DNA of 64,000 nucleotides from JBCCMQ01 sp039026235 (GTDB lineage: Bacteria > Pseudomonadota > Alphaproteobacteria > Rhodobacterales > Rhodobacteraceae): NCBI GenBank assembly GCA_039026235.1, contig JBCCMQ010000015.1, forward strand, positions 8,603 to 72,602, given 5' to 3'. The notes beneath the pieces were generated by a model. That model did no database searches and was not told the origin of the DNA. It saw only the letters and a program-made list of their open reading frames with translations. Made by a program: the position numbers and the translations under genes. Positions 26,698 to 34,600 of this stretch are shown piece by piece. Within the stretch, counting starts at the first letter, position 1; every line of letters begins with the position of its first letter.

Positions 26698-28350
26698 ATG
26701 TCGAACCGTCGAATCCTGTCGCTTTGGTTTCCGCGCCTCGCCGCCGAGCGGCGGCTGCGGATGGCGCGCGGGACTGTCAGTGCCCCTTTCGCCGTGGTGC
26801 AAGACCAAAACAACATGCAGGTGCTCAGCAGTCTTTCCTTGGCGGCCGAAGCGGCCGGGCTGAAGGCCGGACAGCCGGTGCGCGACGCCCGAGCCATGTG
26901 CCCCGAGCTGATAACCGTGCCGTCCGATCCCCCCGCCGAGGCCGCCTTTCTTGCCGCGCTTCGCCGTTGGGCGGGAAAATATGCGCCCTGGGTGGCGGAA
27001 GAGGCACCAGCTTCTTTGGCGGTGGATTTGACGGGCTGCGCACATCTGTTCGGTGGCGAGGCGGCATTGCTTCGGCAGGTGGCACAGGATTGCGCGGACC
27101 TGAACCTTACCGTCGAAGCCGCCATTGCCGATAGTCTGGGCGCGGCTTGGGCGCTGGCACGCTTTTCCGGACGCGGCAGCGCGGCCAGGCGCACGGGCGA
27201 TGCGATCGATCAAGAGGCACGCGCAACCCGGTCGCGGGCAGCCAAAAGGCGTCACTGGGAACGGGGTGGCAGCGCCCCCAAGATGGCAACCCCCGCCGCG
27301 CAGGCGGTACGGATCGCCGCCCCGGGTCATATGCGCAGCGCATTGAACCCGCTGCCTGTTCAGGCGCTTCGATTGTCGGATCAGGCCGTTGAGGGGCTGA
27401 CACGCCTGGGCCTGCGCCGGATCGGCGATCTGACCGGTCTTCCCCGTGCCGCGTTGGCACGGCGGTTCGGCCAAGAGGTGATCACCCGGCTTGATCAGGC
27501 ACTGGGTGTCGCGCCCGAGCCGATCTCGCCCGCCCGGGCCCCGGATCATTTTGCCGTTCGTCTGACATTGCCTGAACCCATCGGTCTGGCAGATGACATT
27601 CTGGCCGGTTTGGACCGGCTGCTGGTCGCGCTTGAAAGCCGGCTCAAGGCACGGGGGCGCGGCGCACGGCGGGTCAGACTGCAGGCATTCCGCGTCGATC
27701 AGGCAAGCCAGAGTGTCGAGGTTGGTCTGGCACGCCCCTCGGCCACGCCAGATCGTATACGCCCGCTTCTGGCCTTGAAGATCGACACGATCGACGCGGG
27801 TTACGGCATCGATATACTGCGCCTTGAGGCGACCGTGACCGAACCGGTCAGTGCCAGACAATTCGCCGGTCATGCCGAGGCTGCTGCCGACGGCCTGGCC
27901 CGCGCCAATGGAAACGCACTGGATGATCTTGTCGGACGGATCGGGGCACGGATCGGCCTGGAACGCATCACACGGCTGCATCCGGCCGACAGCCATATCC
28001 CGGAAAAAAGCACCACGGTCATGGGCGCCGCCTGGTCTGAACCCGCGCGTGATTGGCCTGAGCCAGCCGGGGCGCGGCCTTTGAGAATCTGGTCACCTGA
28101 GCCGGTACTTGCCCCCGATGACCCCATGCCGCCCGAACAGTTCCGGTGGCGCGGGCAAGACCACGCCCTTGCCCAAGCTCTTGGTCCAGAACGCATCGCA
28201 CCAGAATGGTGGCTGGATGATCCCAACTGGCGCTCGGGCGTGCGCGACTACTGGCGGGTTACCACCCGCAACGGTGTGCGCCTTTGGCTCTACTACGCCC
28301 ATGGCGGCGAGATGTCGGCGGGCTGGTTCGCCCAAGGGGCTTTTGCTTGA
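26698..28350 (+). CDS. imuB: ImuB, Y-family polymerase-like mutasome subunit
   Basis: ImuB is a non-catalytic Y-family relative that bridges DnaE2, the beta clamp and ImuA during damage-induced mutagenesis. The 550-residue protein lacks the usual acidic residues: the first position reads LSLWFPRLA, and SVDE is replaced by SLAVDLTGCAHLF. It has the tetra-helical part (LTRLGLRRIGDLTGLPRAAL) and the C-terminal region ending in DPNWRSGVRDYWRVTTRNGVRLW. No imuA lies next to it. A longer frame upstream was not used because the LexA box and the ATG at 26698 fit. Confidence 0.93.
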   Translation: MSNRRILSLWFPRLAAERRLRMARGTVSAPFAVVQDQNNMQVLSSLSLAAEAAGLKAGQPVRDARAMCPELITVPSDPPAEAAFLAALRRWAGKYAPWVAEEAPASLAVDLTGCAHLFGGEAALLRQVAQDCADLNLTVEAAIADSLGAAWALARFSGRGSAARRTGDAIDQEARATRSRAAKRRHWERGGSAPKMATPAAQAVRIAAPGHMRSALNPLPVQALRLSDQAVEGLTRLGLRRIGDLTGLPRAALARRFGQEVITRLDQALGVAPEPISPARAPDHFAVRLTLPEPIGLADDILAGLDRLLVALESRLKARGRGARRVRLQAFRVDQASQSVEVGLARPSATPDRIRPLLALKIDTIDAGYGIDILRLEATVTEPVSARQFAGHAEAAADGLARANGNALDDLVGRIGARIGLERITRLHPADSHIPEKSTTVMGAAWSEPARDWPEPAGARPLRIWSPEPVLAPDDPMPPEQFRWRGQDHALAQALGPERIAPEWWLDDPNWRSGVRDYWRVTTRNGVRLWLYYAHGGEMSAGWFAQGAFA

Positions 28351-28421
28351 ACAACGCATGCCAAAGATTGACCCCCATCCAGACGACCCCTAGCCTGCGG
28401 TTAAAAGACATAGGTATTGCC

Positions 28422-29093
28422 ATGCTACGTATACTGATCGCCCTTGCTCTCGCCCTTTTCATTCCAGCCTGCCAACCGACCGGCGAAAGCGAAAGCGCCG
28501 GCACGGGGCCGGCAAGCATCGCCGATCCAAATCTGGTCAGCCGCGCCGACGCCATGAGCCGCACGATCCTTGAGGCAACGCTGATCGGGGGCGCGGTTGG
28601 AGGTGGCTTTAACGTTATCCTCGGCGAAGACACCGGTTCGGGCATCTCCATCGGCGCCCTGGCCGGGGCAACGGCGGGCACCTATGTGGCGCTGGTCCAG
28701 CAGCGGCACGTCACCCGCCGCGCGCGGCTGCGCGCGATCCAAACCGACCTTGATGCGAACGCTGCCGAAATCTCGGCAACAATCGCCGAGATGGAGCGCG
28801 TCCTGGCCGAACGCCGCGCCTTGATCGAAAACGCAGGTGCCCTGTCCCCCGACGCCCGCGAAACCGAGGACCGCACGGCGCTGGCCAACCTCGCCGAGAT
28901 GCAGCGTGCCGTGGCGGGCGCCGAAGGCCGCGCGTCAGAGTTCGGCGAAACCCGGCAGTTGGTCATCGAGCGCGACAACACATCTGAAATCGACCCTGCC
29001 TTGACAGATCTGTCTAATCGTATTGCAGCCATGCGCAGTATCGCCAACGATATGGCCGAAACGCTGGTGGTCGAAGAAACCGCCGCGCTCTGA
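28422..29093 (+). CDS. lipoprotein with glycine-zipper segment
   Basis: The 223-residue protein has a lipoprotein signal peptide ending in IPAC (lipobox, Cys17), then a Gly-rich zipper (LIGGAVGGGFNVILGEDTGSGISIG, a 25-residue stretch around residues 53-80) that may insert in or contact a membrane, followed by a long charged coiled coil (about residues 90-220). No domain name can be given with certainty. It probably sits at the outer membrane or inner-membrane periplasmic face. Confidence 0.75.
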   Translation: MLRILIALALALFIPACQPTGESESAGTGPASIADPNLVSRADAMSRTILEATLIGGAVGGGFNVILGEDTGSGISIGALAGATAGTYVALVQQRHVTRRARLRAIQTDLDANAAEISATIAEMERVLAERRALIENAGALSPDARETEDRTALANLAEMQRAVAGAEGRASEFGETRQLVIERDNTSEIDPALTDLSNRIAAMRSIANDMAETLVVEETAAL

Positions 29094-29138
29094 CGCATTT
29101 CAAATGACGGCGATTTGGACGCGTGCTAGGCGTCTGGC

Positions 29139-31391
29139 ATGGCAGAGCTACCCACGAAGGCCGCTGTCCTGGCCTGGATTGCGGACCATCCCCACGAGAC
29201 GTCGAAACGTGACATCGCCCGTGCCTTTGGCATCAAGGGCGCCCAGCGCATCGACCTCAAGCGCCTGCTGAAAGAGCTTGAAGTCGACGGTCAACTGGAA
29301 AAACGCCGCAAGACCTATCGCGACCCCGAAAAGCTGCCTCCGGTAAGTGTCTGCGAGGTGCTTCCGGCCAGCAACGATGGCGACCTGTTCGCTCGCCCAT
29401 TGGAGTGGACCGGTGAAGGCCCCGAACCGGTCATCCTGATCCTGGCGCGAGGATCGGATCCCGCGCTCGGTGCCGGCGACCGCATACTGGCGCGTCTGAC
29501 CGAGGTATCCGACGAAGACCATGCCTATGAGGCGCGATTTATCCGCAAGATCGGGACGACCGCGCGCCGAGTTCTCGGCGTTTTCCGCAGCGGTGCGGAA
29601 GGCGGCCGGATCGTGCCCATCGACAAGAAATCAGACACCGAATGGCGGGTTGCACCCGGTGCCACCCAGGGCGCCAAGGACGGAGAGCTTGTAGAAGCAG
29701 AACCTGCCGGCCCCAAAACCCGCCTTGGGTTACCGGCTGCACGTGTCCTAGAACGGCTTGGCGATCCCATGGCGCCAAAAGCTGTTTCGCTAATTGCCAT
29801 TCACCAGCACGGCATTCCAGATACGTTCCCCGATGCAGCGCTGGGTGAAGCAGACGCCGCCCAGGCACCAGAACAGGACGCGCGTGAAGACCTGGGCCAG
29901 ATTCCCTTTGTGACGATCGATCCGCCGGACGCGCGCGACCGCGACGATGCGGTCGCCGCCTGGCCCGATAGGGATCCCAAAAACCCCGGCGGCCATGTGG
30001 TCTGGGTGGCGATTGCGGATGTCGCCCATTTCGTCCGACCCGATAGCGCGCTGGAGAGGGAAGCACGCAAACGCGGGAATTCGACCTATTTTCCAGACCG
30101 TGTCGTTCCAATGCTTCCAGACCGTCTTTCCGGGGATTTGTGCAGCCTGCACGCCGATGTGGAGCGCGCTGTTCTGGCGGTAAAGATGGTTCTCGACAAG
30201 TCCGGCAAAAGAACTTCGCACAGCTTCCACCGCGGGATGATCCAAAGCCGCGCCTCGCTCACCTACGCAGACGCCCAGTCGGTTGACGACAAACAACCGA
30301 CTGCCGCTGCCGCGCCGTTTCAGGATGCCCTCACGGCGCTTTTCGCCGCCTGGCGATGCGCCTTGGGTGCCCGGACGCAACGCCAGCCCCTGGCCCTTGA
30401 ACTGCCGGAACGGGAAATCATCCTGACCGATGCTGGCAGGGTTCAGTCCGTCAACTTCAAGGACAGGCTCAATGCGCACAAGCTGATCGAAGAGTTTATG
30501 GTTCTGGCCAATGTGGCCGCCGCCGAAACGCTTAAGGACCGCGCAACGCCGCTACTTTACCGCGTTCACGAAGAACCCGATCCGGAAAGACTGGATGCCT
30601 TGCGCGAGACTGTCCAAAGCGCCGGACTGGTCCTTGCCAAGGGGCAGGTGTTGAAGACCGCACATCTCAACCGCCTGCTGGATGCTGCCGCTGACACGGA
30701 CGCCCAAGAGTTGATCAACATGGCCACTTTGCGCTCGATGCAGCAGGCCTATTACCATCCCGAGAACTTTGGACATTTTGGCCTGGATCTTGTGGCCTAT
30801 GCACATTTCACATCGCCCATAAGGCGCTACAGCGATTTGATCACGCACCGGGCGCTTATCTCTGCCCACGGCTGGGGACCGGATGGTCTGCAACCGGCCG
30901 AGGTGGAAAACCTAGAGGCCACTTCACAGCACATCAGCCTTACCGAACGCCGTTCCATGATGGCCGAACGGGATACCACCGACCGGTATCTGGCCGCCTT
31001 TCTGTCTGAACGGGTGGGTGACGACATGTCCGGACGGGTATCCGGCGTCATGAAGTTTGGGGTCTTTGTTCGCCTGGACGAAAACGGTGCTGACGGGTTG
31101 GTGCCGGTCCGGTCGCTGGGGCGCGAGTATTTTGTCTACGACCGGCGCGAACAGACGCTCATGGGCGAAGACAGCGGCACGATTATTTCAGTCGGTATGC
31201 CTGTCAGCGTCCGGGTGGCCCGCGCCGCACCGCTGTCCGGCGGGCTTGAACTGGAACTGCTTTCTATCGAGGGCCAGACACTGCCCAGAAATACGGGGCG
31301 CAGTAAGGCGAAGGCTCGCCCGAGAAAGCCTGCGCTTGAGCGCCGAAAAAGCCAGAAGACCAGCCGCAAGATCACTCGACGCCGACGCTGA
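29139..31391 (+). CDS. rnr: ribonuclease R
   Basis: RNase R is a processive 3'-5' exoribonuclease that degrades structured RNA, including rRNA and mRNA with 3' hairpins. The 750-residue protein has an N-terminal HTH-like domain (1-70), cold-shock domains, the RNB domain with the catalytic acidic cluster DARDRDD (264-270) and SPIRRYSDL, an S1 domain (about 625-705) and a Lys/Arg-rich tail. Architecture and length match the family. Confidence 0.96.
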   Translation: MAELPTKAAVLAWIADHPHETSKRDIARAFGIKGAQRIDLKRLLKELEVDGQLEKRRKTYRDPEKLPPVSVCEVLPASNDGDLFARPLEWTGEGPEPVILILARGSDPALGAGDRILARLTEVSDEDHAYEARFIRKIGTTARRVLGVFRSGAEGGRIVPIDKKSDTEWRVAPGATQGAKDGELVEAEPAGPKTRLGLPAARVLERLGDPMAPKAVSLIAIHQHGIPDTFPDAALGEADAAQAPEQDAREDLGQIPFVTIDPPDARDRDDAVAAWPDRDPKNPGGHVVWVAIADVAHFVRPDSALEREARKRGNSTYFPDRVVPMLPDRLSGDLCSLHADVERAVLAVKMVLDKSGKRTSHSFHRGMIQSRASLTYADAQSVDDKQPTAAAAPFQDALTALFAAWRCALGARTQRQPLALELPEREIILTDAGRVQSVNFKDRLNAHKLIEEFMVLANVAAAETLKDRATPLLYRVHEEPDPERLDALRETVQSAGLVLAKGQVLKTAHLNRLLDAAADTDAQELINMATLRSMQQAYYHPENFGHFGLDLVAYAHFTSPIRRYSDLITHRALISAHGWGPDGLQPAEVENLEATSQHISLTERRSMMAERDTTDRYLAAFLSERVGDDMSGRVSGVMKFGVFVRLDENGADGLVPVRSLGREYFVYDRREQTLMGEDSGTIISVGMPVSVRVARAAPLSGGLELELLSIEGQTLPRNTGRSKAKARPRKPALERRKSQKTSRKITRRRR

Positions 31392-31505
31392 GCGATCTCG
31401 GCAAAGCGTCGCAGATGGCCCCCATAATCTGCACTGGTGCTTTCTCTAATGGCGGATTCGCGCTATCTTACCCCAAAATAAGAGCAGAAATTCGCGGGTG
31501 TCCAA

Positions 31506-32792
31506 ATGATCAGATTGAGCATGTGCCTTGGGGCGCTGATTGCGTTGGCTTTTTCGGCTGCAGCGACGCCAACGGTTTCAGTGAGGCCCTTGGAAAGACC
31601 TGATATGTCGCAAAAGCCATCGGATCTATCGGCCGCGGCGAAGCCTAAACCTTCCCCTGTCCTTTCCACTTCGAATGCCGGATTCCAGCGTTGGGTTCAG
31701 TCCTTCCGCAGTCGGGCCCGGGCCCAGGGCATCCGGCCCCAGGTTTTTGATGCTGCCTTTCGAGGCGTCAGATACAACTCTGATGTCATTCAGAAAGATC
31801 GCAATCAGGCAGAATTCACCCGTCAGCTTTGGGACTATCTCGATCGCGCCGTATCGGACACCCGGGTCACAAACGGAAGGGCGGCATTGCGGGACCAAAA
31901 CCGGGCGCTCGAGGCGATCGAAGCCCGCTATGGTGTCGAAGCAGAAGTGGTTGCCGCTGTCTGGGGCTTGGAATCCGCCTACGGCGCCGTTCGGGGCAGC
32001 ACGCCCGTGATCGAGGCGCTCGCTACGCTGGCCTATGACGGTCGACGCGGCCGTTTTTTCGAAGAACAGTTGATTGCGGCGCTGAAAATCATCCAGGCTG
32101 GCGATATTGAACCACGGCGCATGACCGGCAGCTGGGCTGGCGCCATGGGTCATACACAGTTTATTCCGACCAGTTTTCTGGCCTATGCGGTCGATTTCAC
32201 GGGCGACGGACGGCGCGACATCTGGTCGGACGACCCGACCGATGCCTTGGCCTCGACCGCGGCCTATCTGGCGCGTTTCGGGTGGACCAAGGGACAGCCC
32301 TGGGGTGTCGAGGTACAACTGCCGCGAAGCTTTAACTATGCCCAGGCAGACCGCAGCATTCGCCGCGCACCGTCCGATTGGGCACGGATGGGTGTGCGGG
32401 ACATGCGTGGCAACGTGGTGCCGGACTACGGCCGCGCCTCCATCCTGGTGCCCGCCGGATCTCAGGGCGCAGCCTTCATGATCTTCGACAATTTCGGTGT
32501 GATCGAACGGTACAACAAGGCCGACGCCTACGTGATCGCCGTGGGCCACCTGAGCGACCGTATCGGCGGTGGTGGCCCGATCCGGGCAGACTGGCCACGG
32601 CAAGATCCACCGCTTCGGTCAGCAGACAAGCGCGAACTGCAGCAACGTCTGACCGGTGCCGGATTTTCGACCAGGGGTGTAGACGGGGTGATCGGACCCA
32701 ACACGATCGACGCGATCCGCGCATACCAGAACGCCAATGGCCTGATCCCCGACGGCTATGCCAGCTACGACATCCTGAGACGCCTGCGATAG
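31506..32792 (+). CDS. lytic murein transglycosylase (MltB-type) with peptidoglycan-binding domain
   Basis: The 428-residue protein has a signal peptide (residues 1-20, cleavage near SAAAT), a GH103/SLT_2-type catalytic domain with the acid Glu in VWGLESAYG (Glu156), GAMGHTQFIPTSF and FDNFGVIERYN, and a C-terminal peptidoglycan-binding repeat (RELQQRLTGAGFSTRGVDGVIG, then IRAYQ). It cleaves murein between MurNAc and GlcNAc in the periplasm. Length and motifs are complete. Confidence 0.93.
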   Translation: MIRLSMCLGALIALAFSAAATPTVSVRPLERPDMSQKPSDLSAAAKPKPSPVLSTSNAGFQRWVQSFRSRARAQGIRPQVFDAAFRGVRYNSDVIQKDRNQAEFTRQLWDYLDRAVSDTRVTNGRAALRDQNRALEAIEARYGVEAEVVAAVWGLESAYGAVRGSTPVIEALATLAYDGRRGRFFEEQLIAALKIIQAGDIEPRRMTGSWAGAMGHTQFIPTSFLAYAVDFTGDGRRDIWSDDPTDALASTAAYLARFGWTKGQPWGVEVQLPRSFNYAQADRSIRRAPSDWARMGVRDMRGNVVPDYGRASILVPAGSQGAAFMIFDNFGVIERYNKADAYVIAVGHLSDRIGGGGPIRADWPRQDPPLRSADKRELQQRLTGAGFSTRGVDGVIGPNTIDAIRAYQNANGLIPDGYASYDILRRLR

Positions 32793-32802
32793 CGCGCGTC
32801 CC

Positions 32803-33369
32803 TCAGCCGGTGCGTTTCCAGCAGGTTGCGATGTGGTCGTCGACCAGACCGCACGCTTGGATGTAGGCGTAGATGATCGTCGAACCGACAAAGGTCATGC
32901 CCCGGCGTTTAAGGTCTTTTGAGATAGCGTCGCTCAGTTCCGTGGTTGCCGGAACATCCCCGTCACCGCTCCAGGTGTTCACGATGGGCGTGTTGTCGAC
33001 GAACGCCCATAGGTAGACTGCAAAGCTTCCGAATTCAGCCTGAATGTCGCGATACACAATTGCGTTTCGCCGCGTCGCATAGATCTTCAGCTTATTGCGA
33101 ATGATCGCGGGATTGCCGCGGGCAACCTCGAGTTCGTCATCTGTCATCGCCGCAACAGCTTCGATATCAAAGCCCTTGAACACCTGCCGGTAGCCGTCGC
33201 GCTTCATTAGCACCGTTTCCCAGTTTAGACCGGCTTGTGCGCCTTCAAGTATGAGCATTTCAAAGAGCTTGCGGTCATCCCTGACGGGAATGCCCCATTC
33301 ATCATCATGGTAGGCCGCGTAAATCGGGTTCTTTGATCCGAAGCAGCGTCGCTTTCCGTCGGTGGTCAT
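32803..33369 (-). CDS. tag: DNA-3-methyladenine glycosylase I
   Basis: The 188-residue protein has RCFG, YHDDEWG(I)P, LILEGAQAGLNWETVLMKR and ATRRNAIVYRD, with the Tag zinc ligands Cys, His and a C-terminal His-x-x-x-Cys (DDHIATC). Tag excises 3-methyladenine from alkylated DNA. It stands between the transglycosylase and the ArsR gene, in a stretch with several DNA-repair genes (imuB, dnaE2). Confidence 0.95.
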   Translation of the reverse strand: MTTDGKRRCFGSKNPIYAAYHDDEWGIPVRDDRKLFEMLILEGAQAGLNWETVLMKRDGYRQVFKGFDIEAVAAMTDDELEVARGNPAIIRNKLKIYATRRNAIVYRDIQAEFGSFAVYLWAFVDNTPIVNTWSGDGDVPATTELSDAISKDLKRRGMTFVGSTIIYAYIQACGLVDDHIATCWKRTG

Positions 33370-33484
33370 TTCAGAGCGTCCATTTCGAACAAAGGCTAAC
33401 CCTTGTGCGTCAGGCAGACCAGCGATCCGGCAAGGTCTCCTGCCAGATTCTGTCGGTAGATATTGCCAAGACTTTTATTTCATG

Positions 33485-33500
33485 TTTTAGTTAATTAATG
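33485..33500. promoter_or_regulatory. AT-rich possible ArsR operator
   Basis: TTTTAGTTAATTAATG overlaps the first ATG of the ArsR gene and contains the palindrome TTAATTAA (33491-33498). ArsR repressors bind short AT-rich dyads in their own promoters; this one is plausible by position only. Confidence 0.3.
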
Positions 33501-33836
33501 AGATTCGAAAATAACATGCCCAATACATTCTCGGCCCTAGGCGATCCCACCCGCCTGTCAATCGTCGAAAGGCTGATCACCAACGGCGAGATCAGCGCCG
33601 GAGAGATCGCGTCTGACTTGCCCATCTCGGCACCTGCCGTATCGCGTCACCTGAAGGTTCTGACCGATACGGGCCTGATACTGCGCCGGATCGACCGGCA
33701 GAAGCGGATGTATCGGGCCAATCCGGATGCCGTGCGGGCAATCGACCGGTGGACGGGATCACACCGCGCCTTCTGGGAGGCCAGTATCGACCGCCTGCAA
33801 GCCGCAGTCGAAGCGGAAGAGGATAGGAATGTCTGA
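33498..33836 (+). CDS. ArsR family transcriptional regulator
   Basis: The 112-residue winged-HTH protein reads FSALGDPTRLSIVERLI, then EIASDLPISAPAVSRHLKVLTDTGLILRRIDRQKRMY. It has no Cys pairs typical of metal-sensing ArsR proteins; this subtype usually pairs with an AHSA1-type SRPBCC gene, as here. A second ATG at 33516 (MPNTFSALGD) is an equally good start. Its last eight bases overlap the next gene. Confidence 0.9.
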   Translation: MRFENNMPNTFSALGDPTRLSIVERLITNGEISAGEIASDLPISAPAVSRHLKVLTDTGLILRRIDRQKRMYRANPDAVRAIDRWTGSHRAFWEASIDRLQAAVEAEEDRNV

Positions 33837-34254
33837 TTTAAAGATTACGCGTCGGTTCCGGGCCGGCATCGACCATGTGTTCCGCTATGTGAGCGAGACC
33901 GAGCATTTGCTCAAATGGTGGGGACCCGAAGGCGTGAGCGTTCCCGTGCACCGTTTGGATTTCACCAAACCGGGTCCTTGGATGTCCGAGATGCATGCAC
34001 CGGATGGGCGGATATTCAAGGTCTCTGGCCAAGTGACGCGCGTTGAAGTGCCAAGTCTGGTCGGCTTTACCTGGGCCTGGCACGATGAAACCGACACCAG
34101 GGGCCATGAAAGTCACATAATGATCGAATTGGCGCGCGACGGGGAAGACACCATTTTCACGCTCACCCAGACCGGTCTGGCGGATGACAGTTCCGCCAAG
34201 TCGCATGACGAGGGCTGGACATCATCGCTGCGCAAGCTCGAAGCGCTTTTTTAG
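33829..34254 (+). CDS. SRPBCC (AHSA1-like) domain protein
   Basis: The 141-residue protein has the AHSA1 features DHVFRYVSETEHLLKWWGPEG near the start, FKVSGQVTRVEVPSLVGFTWAWHD in the middle and a C-terminal GWTSSLRKLEALF. The fold is a ligand-binding START-like cavity; the ligand is unknown. GGATAGGA precedes the ATG. It overlaps the ArsR stop by 8 bp, so translation is coupled and both are probably co-regulated. Confidence 0.9.
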   Translation: MSDLKITRRFRAGIDHVFRYVSETEHLLKWWGPEGVSVPVHRLDFTKPGPWMSEMHAPDGRIFKVSGQVTRVEVPSLVGFTWAWHDETDTRGHESHIMIELARDGEDTIFTLTQTGLADDSSAKSHDEGWTSSLRKLEALF

Positions 34255-34277
34255 TCGGCTATTTCAGGGAGGAAGCC

Positions 34278-34589
34278 ATGCCAAAATTTGTTTTTGCCTA
34301 TCACGGCGGTGAGATGAAAGAGGACCCGGTAGAAGCCCAGAAAGCCATGGATGCCTGGGGCGCTTGGTACGGGGCGATGGGGGCGGCCGTCCTTGACGGC
34401 GGTGGCCCTGCCGGCCCGTCGAAAACCGTCAGCGCAACGGGTGTTGCGGAAGACGGCGGTTCGAACCCCTTGTCGGGACTGACCGTGGTTGAAGCATCTG
34501 ATCAGGATGCGGCGGTGGAGATGGCTAAGGGCTGCCCGATACTTGAGGATGGCGGCACCGTGGAAGTGGCCGAAGTGCTGCAGATGTAG
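34278..34589 (+). CDS. YCII-related protein
   Basis: The 103-residue protein has a ferredoxin-like YCII/DGPF fold: KFVFAYHGGEM, AWGAWYGAMGAAVLDGG, SGLTVVEASDQDAAVEMAKGCPIL and a final GGTVEVAEVLQM. GGAGGAAGCC lies before the ATG. In ArsR-SRPBCC-YCII gene groups this member is of unknown function. It converges on dnaE2 with 11 bp between the stops. Confidence 0.88.
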   Translation: MPKFVFAYHGGEMKEDPVEAQKAMDAWGAWYGAMGAAVLDGGGPAGPSKTVSATGVAEDGGSNPLSGLTVVEASDQDAAVEMAKGCPILEDGGTVEVAEVLQM

Positions 34590-34600
34590 CCGCGCTGCAC

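Noticed and set aside
26497..27996. 499-codon open frame antisense to imuB
   Set aside because: It has no recognisable domain and covers imuB, whose motifs and LexA box are clear. High GC makes long antisense frames common.
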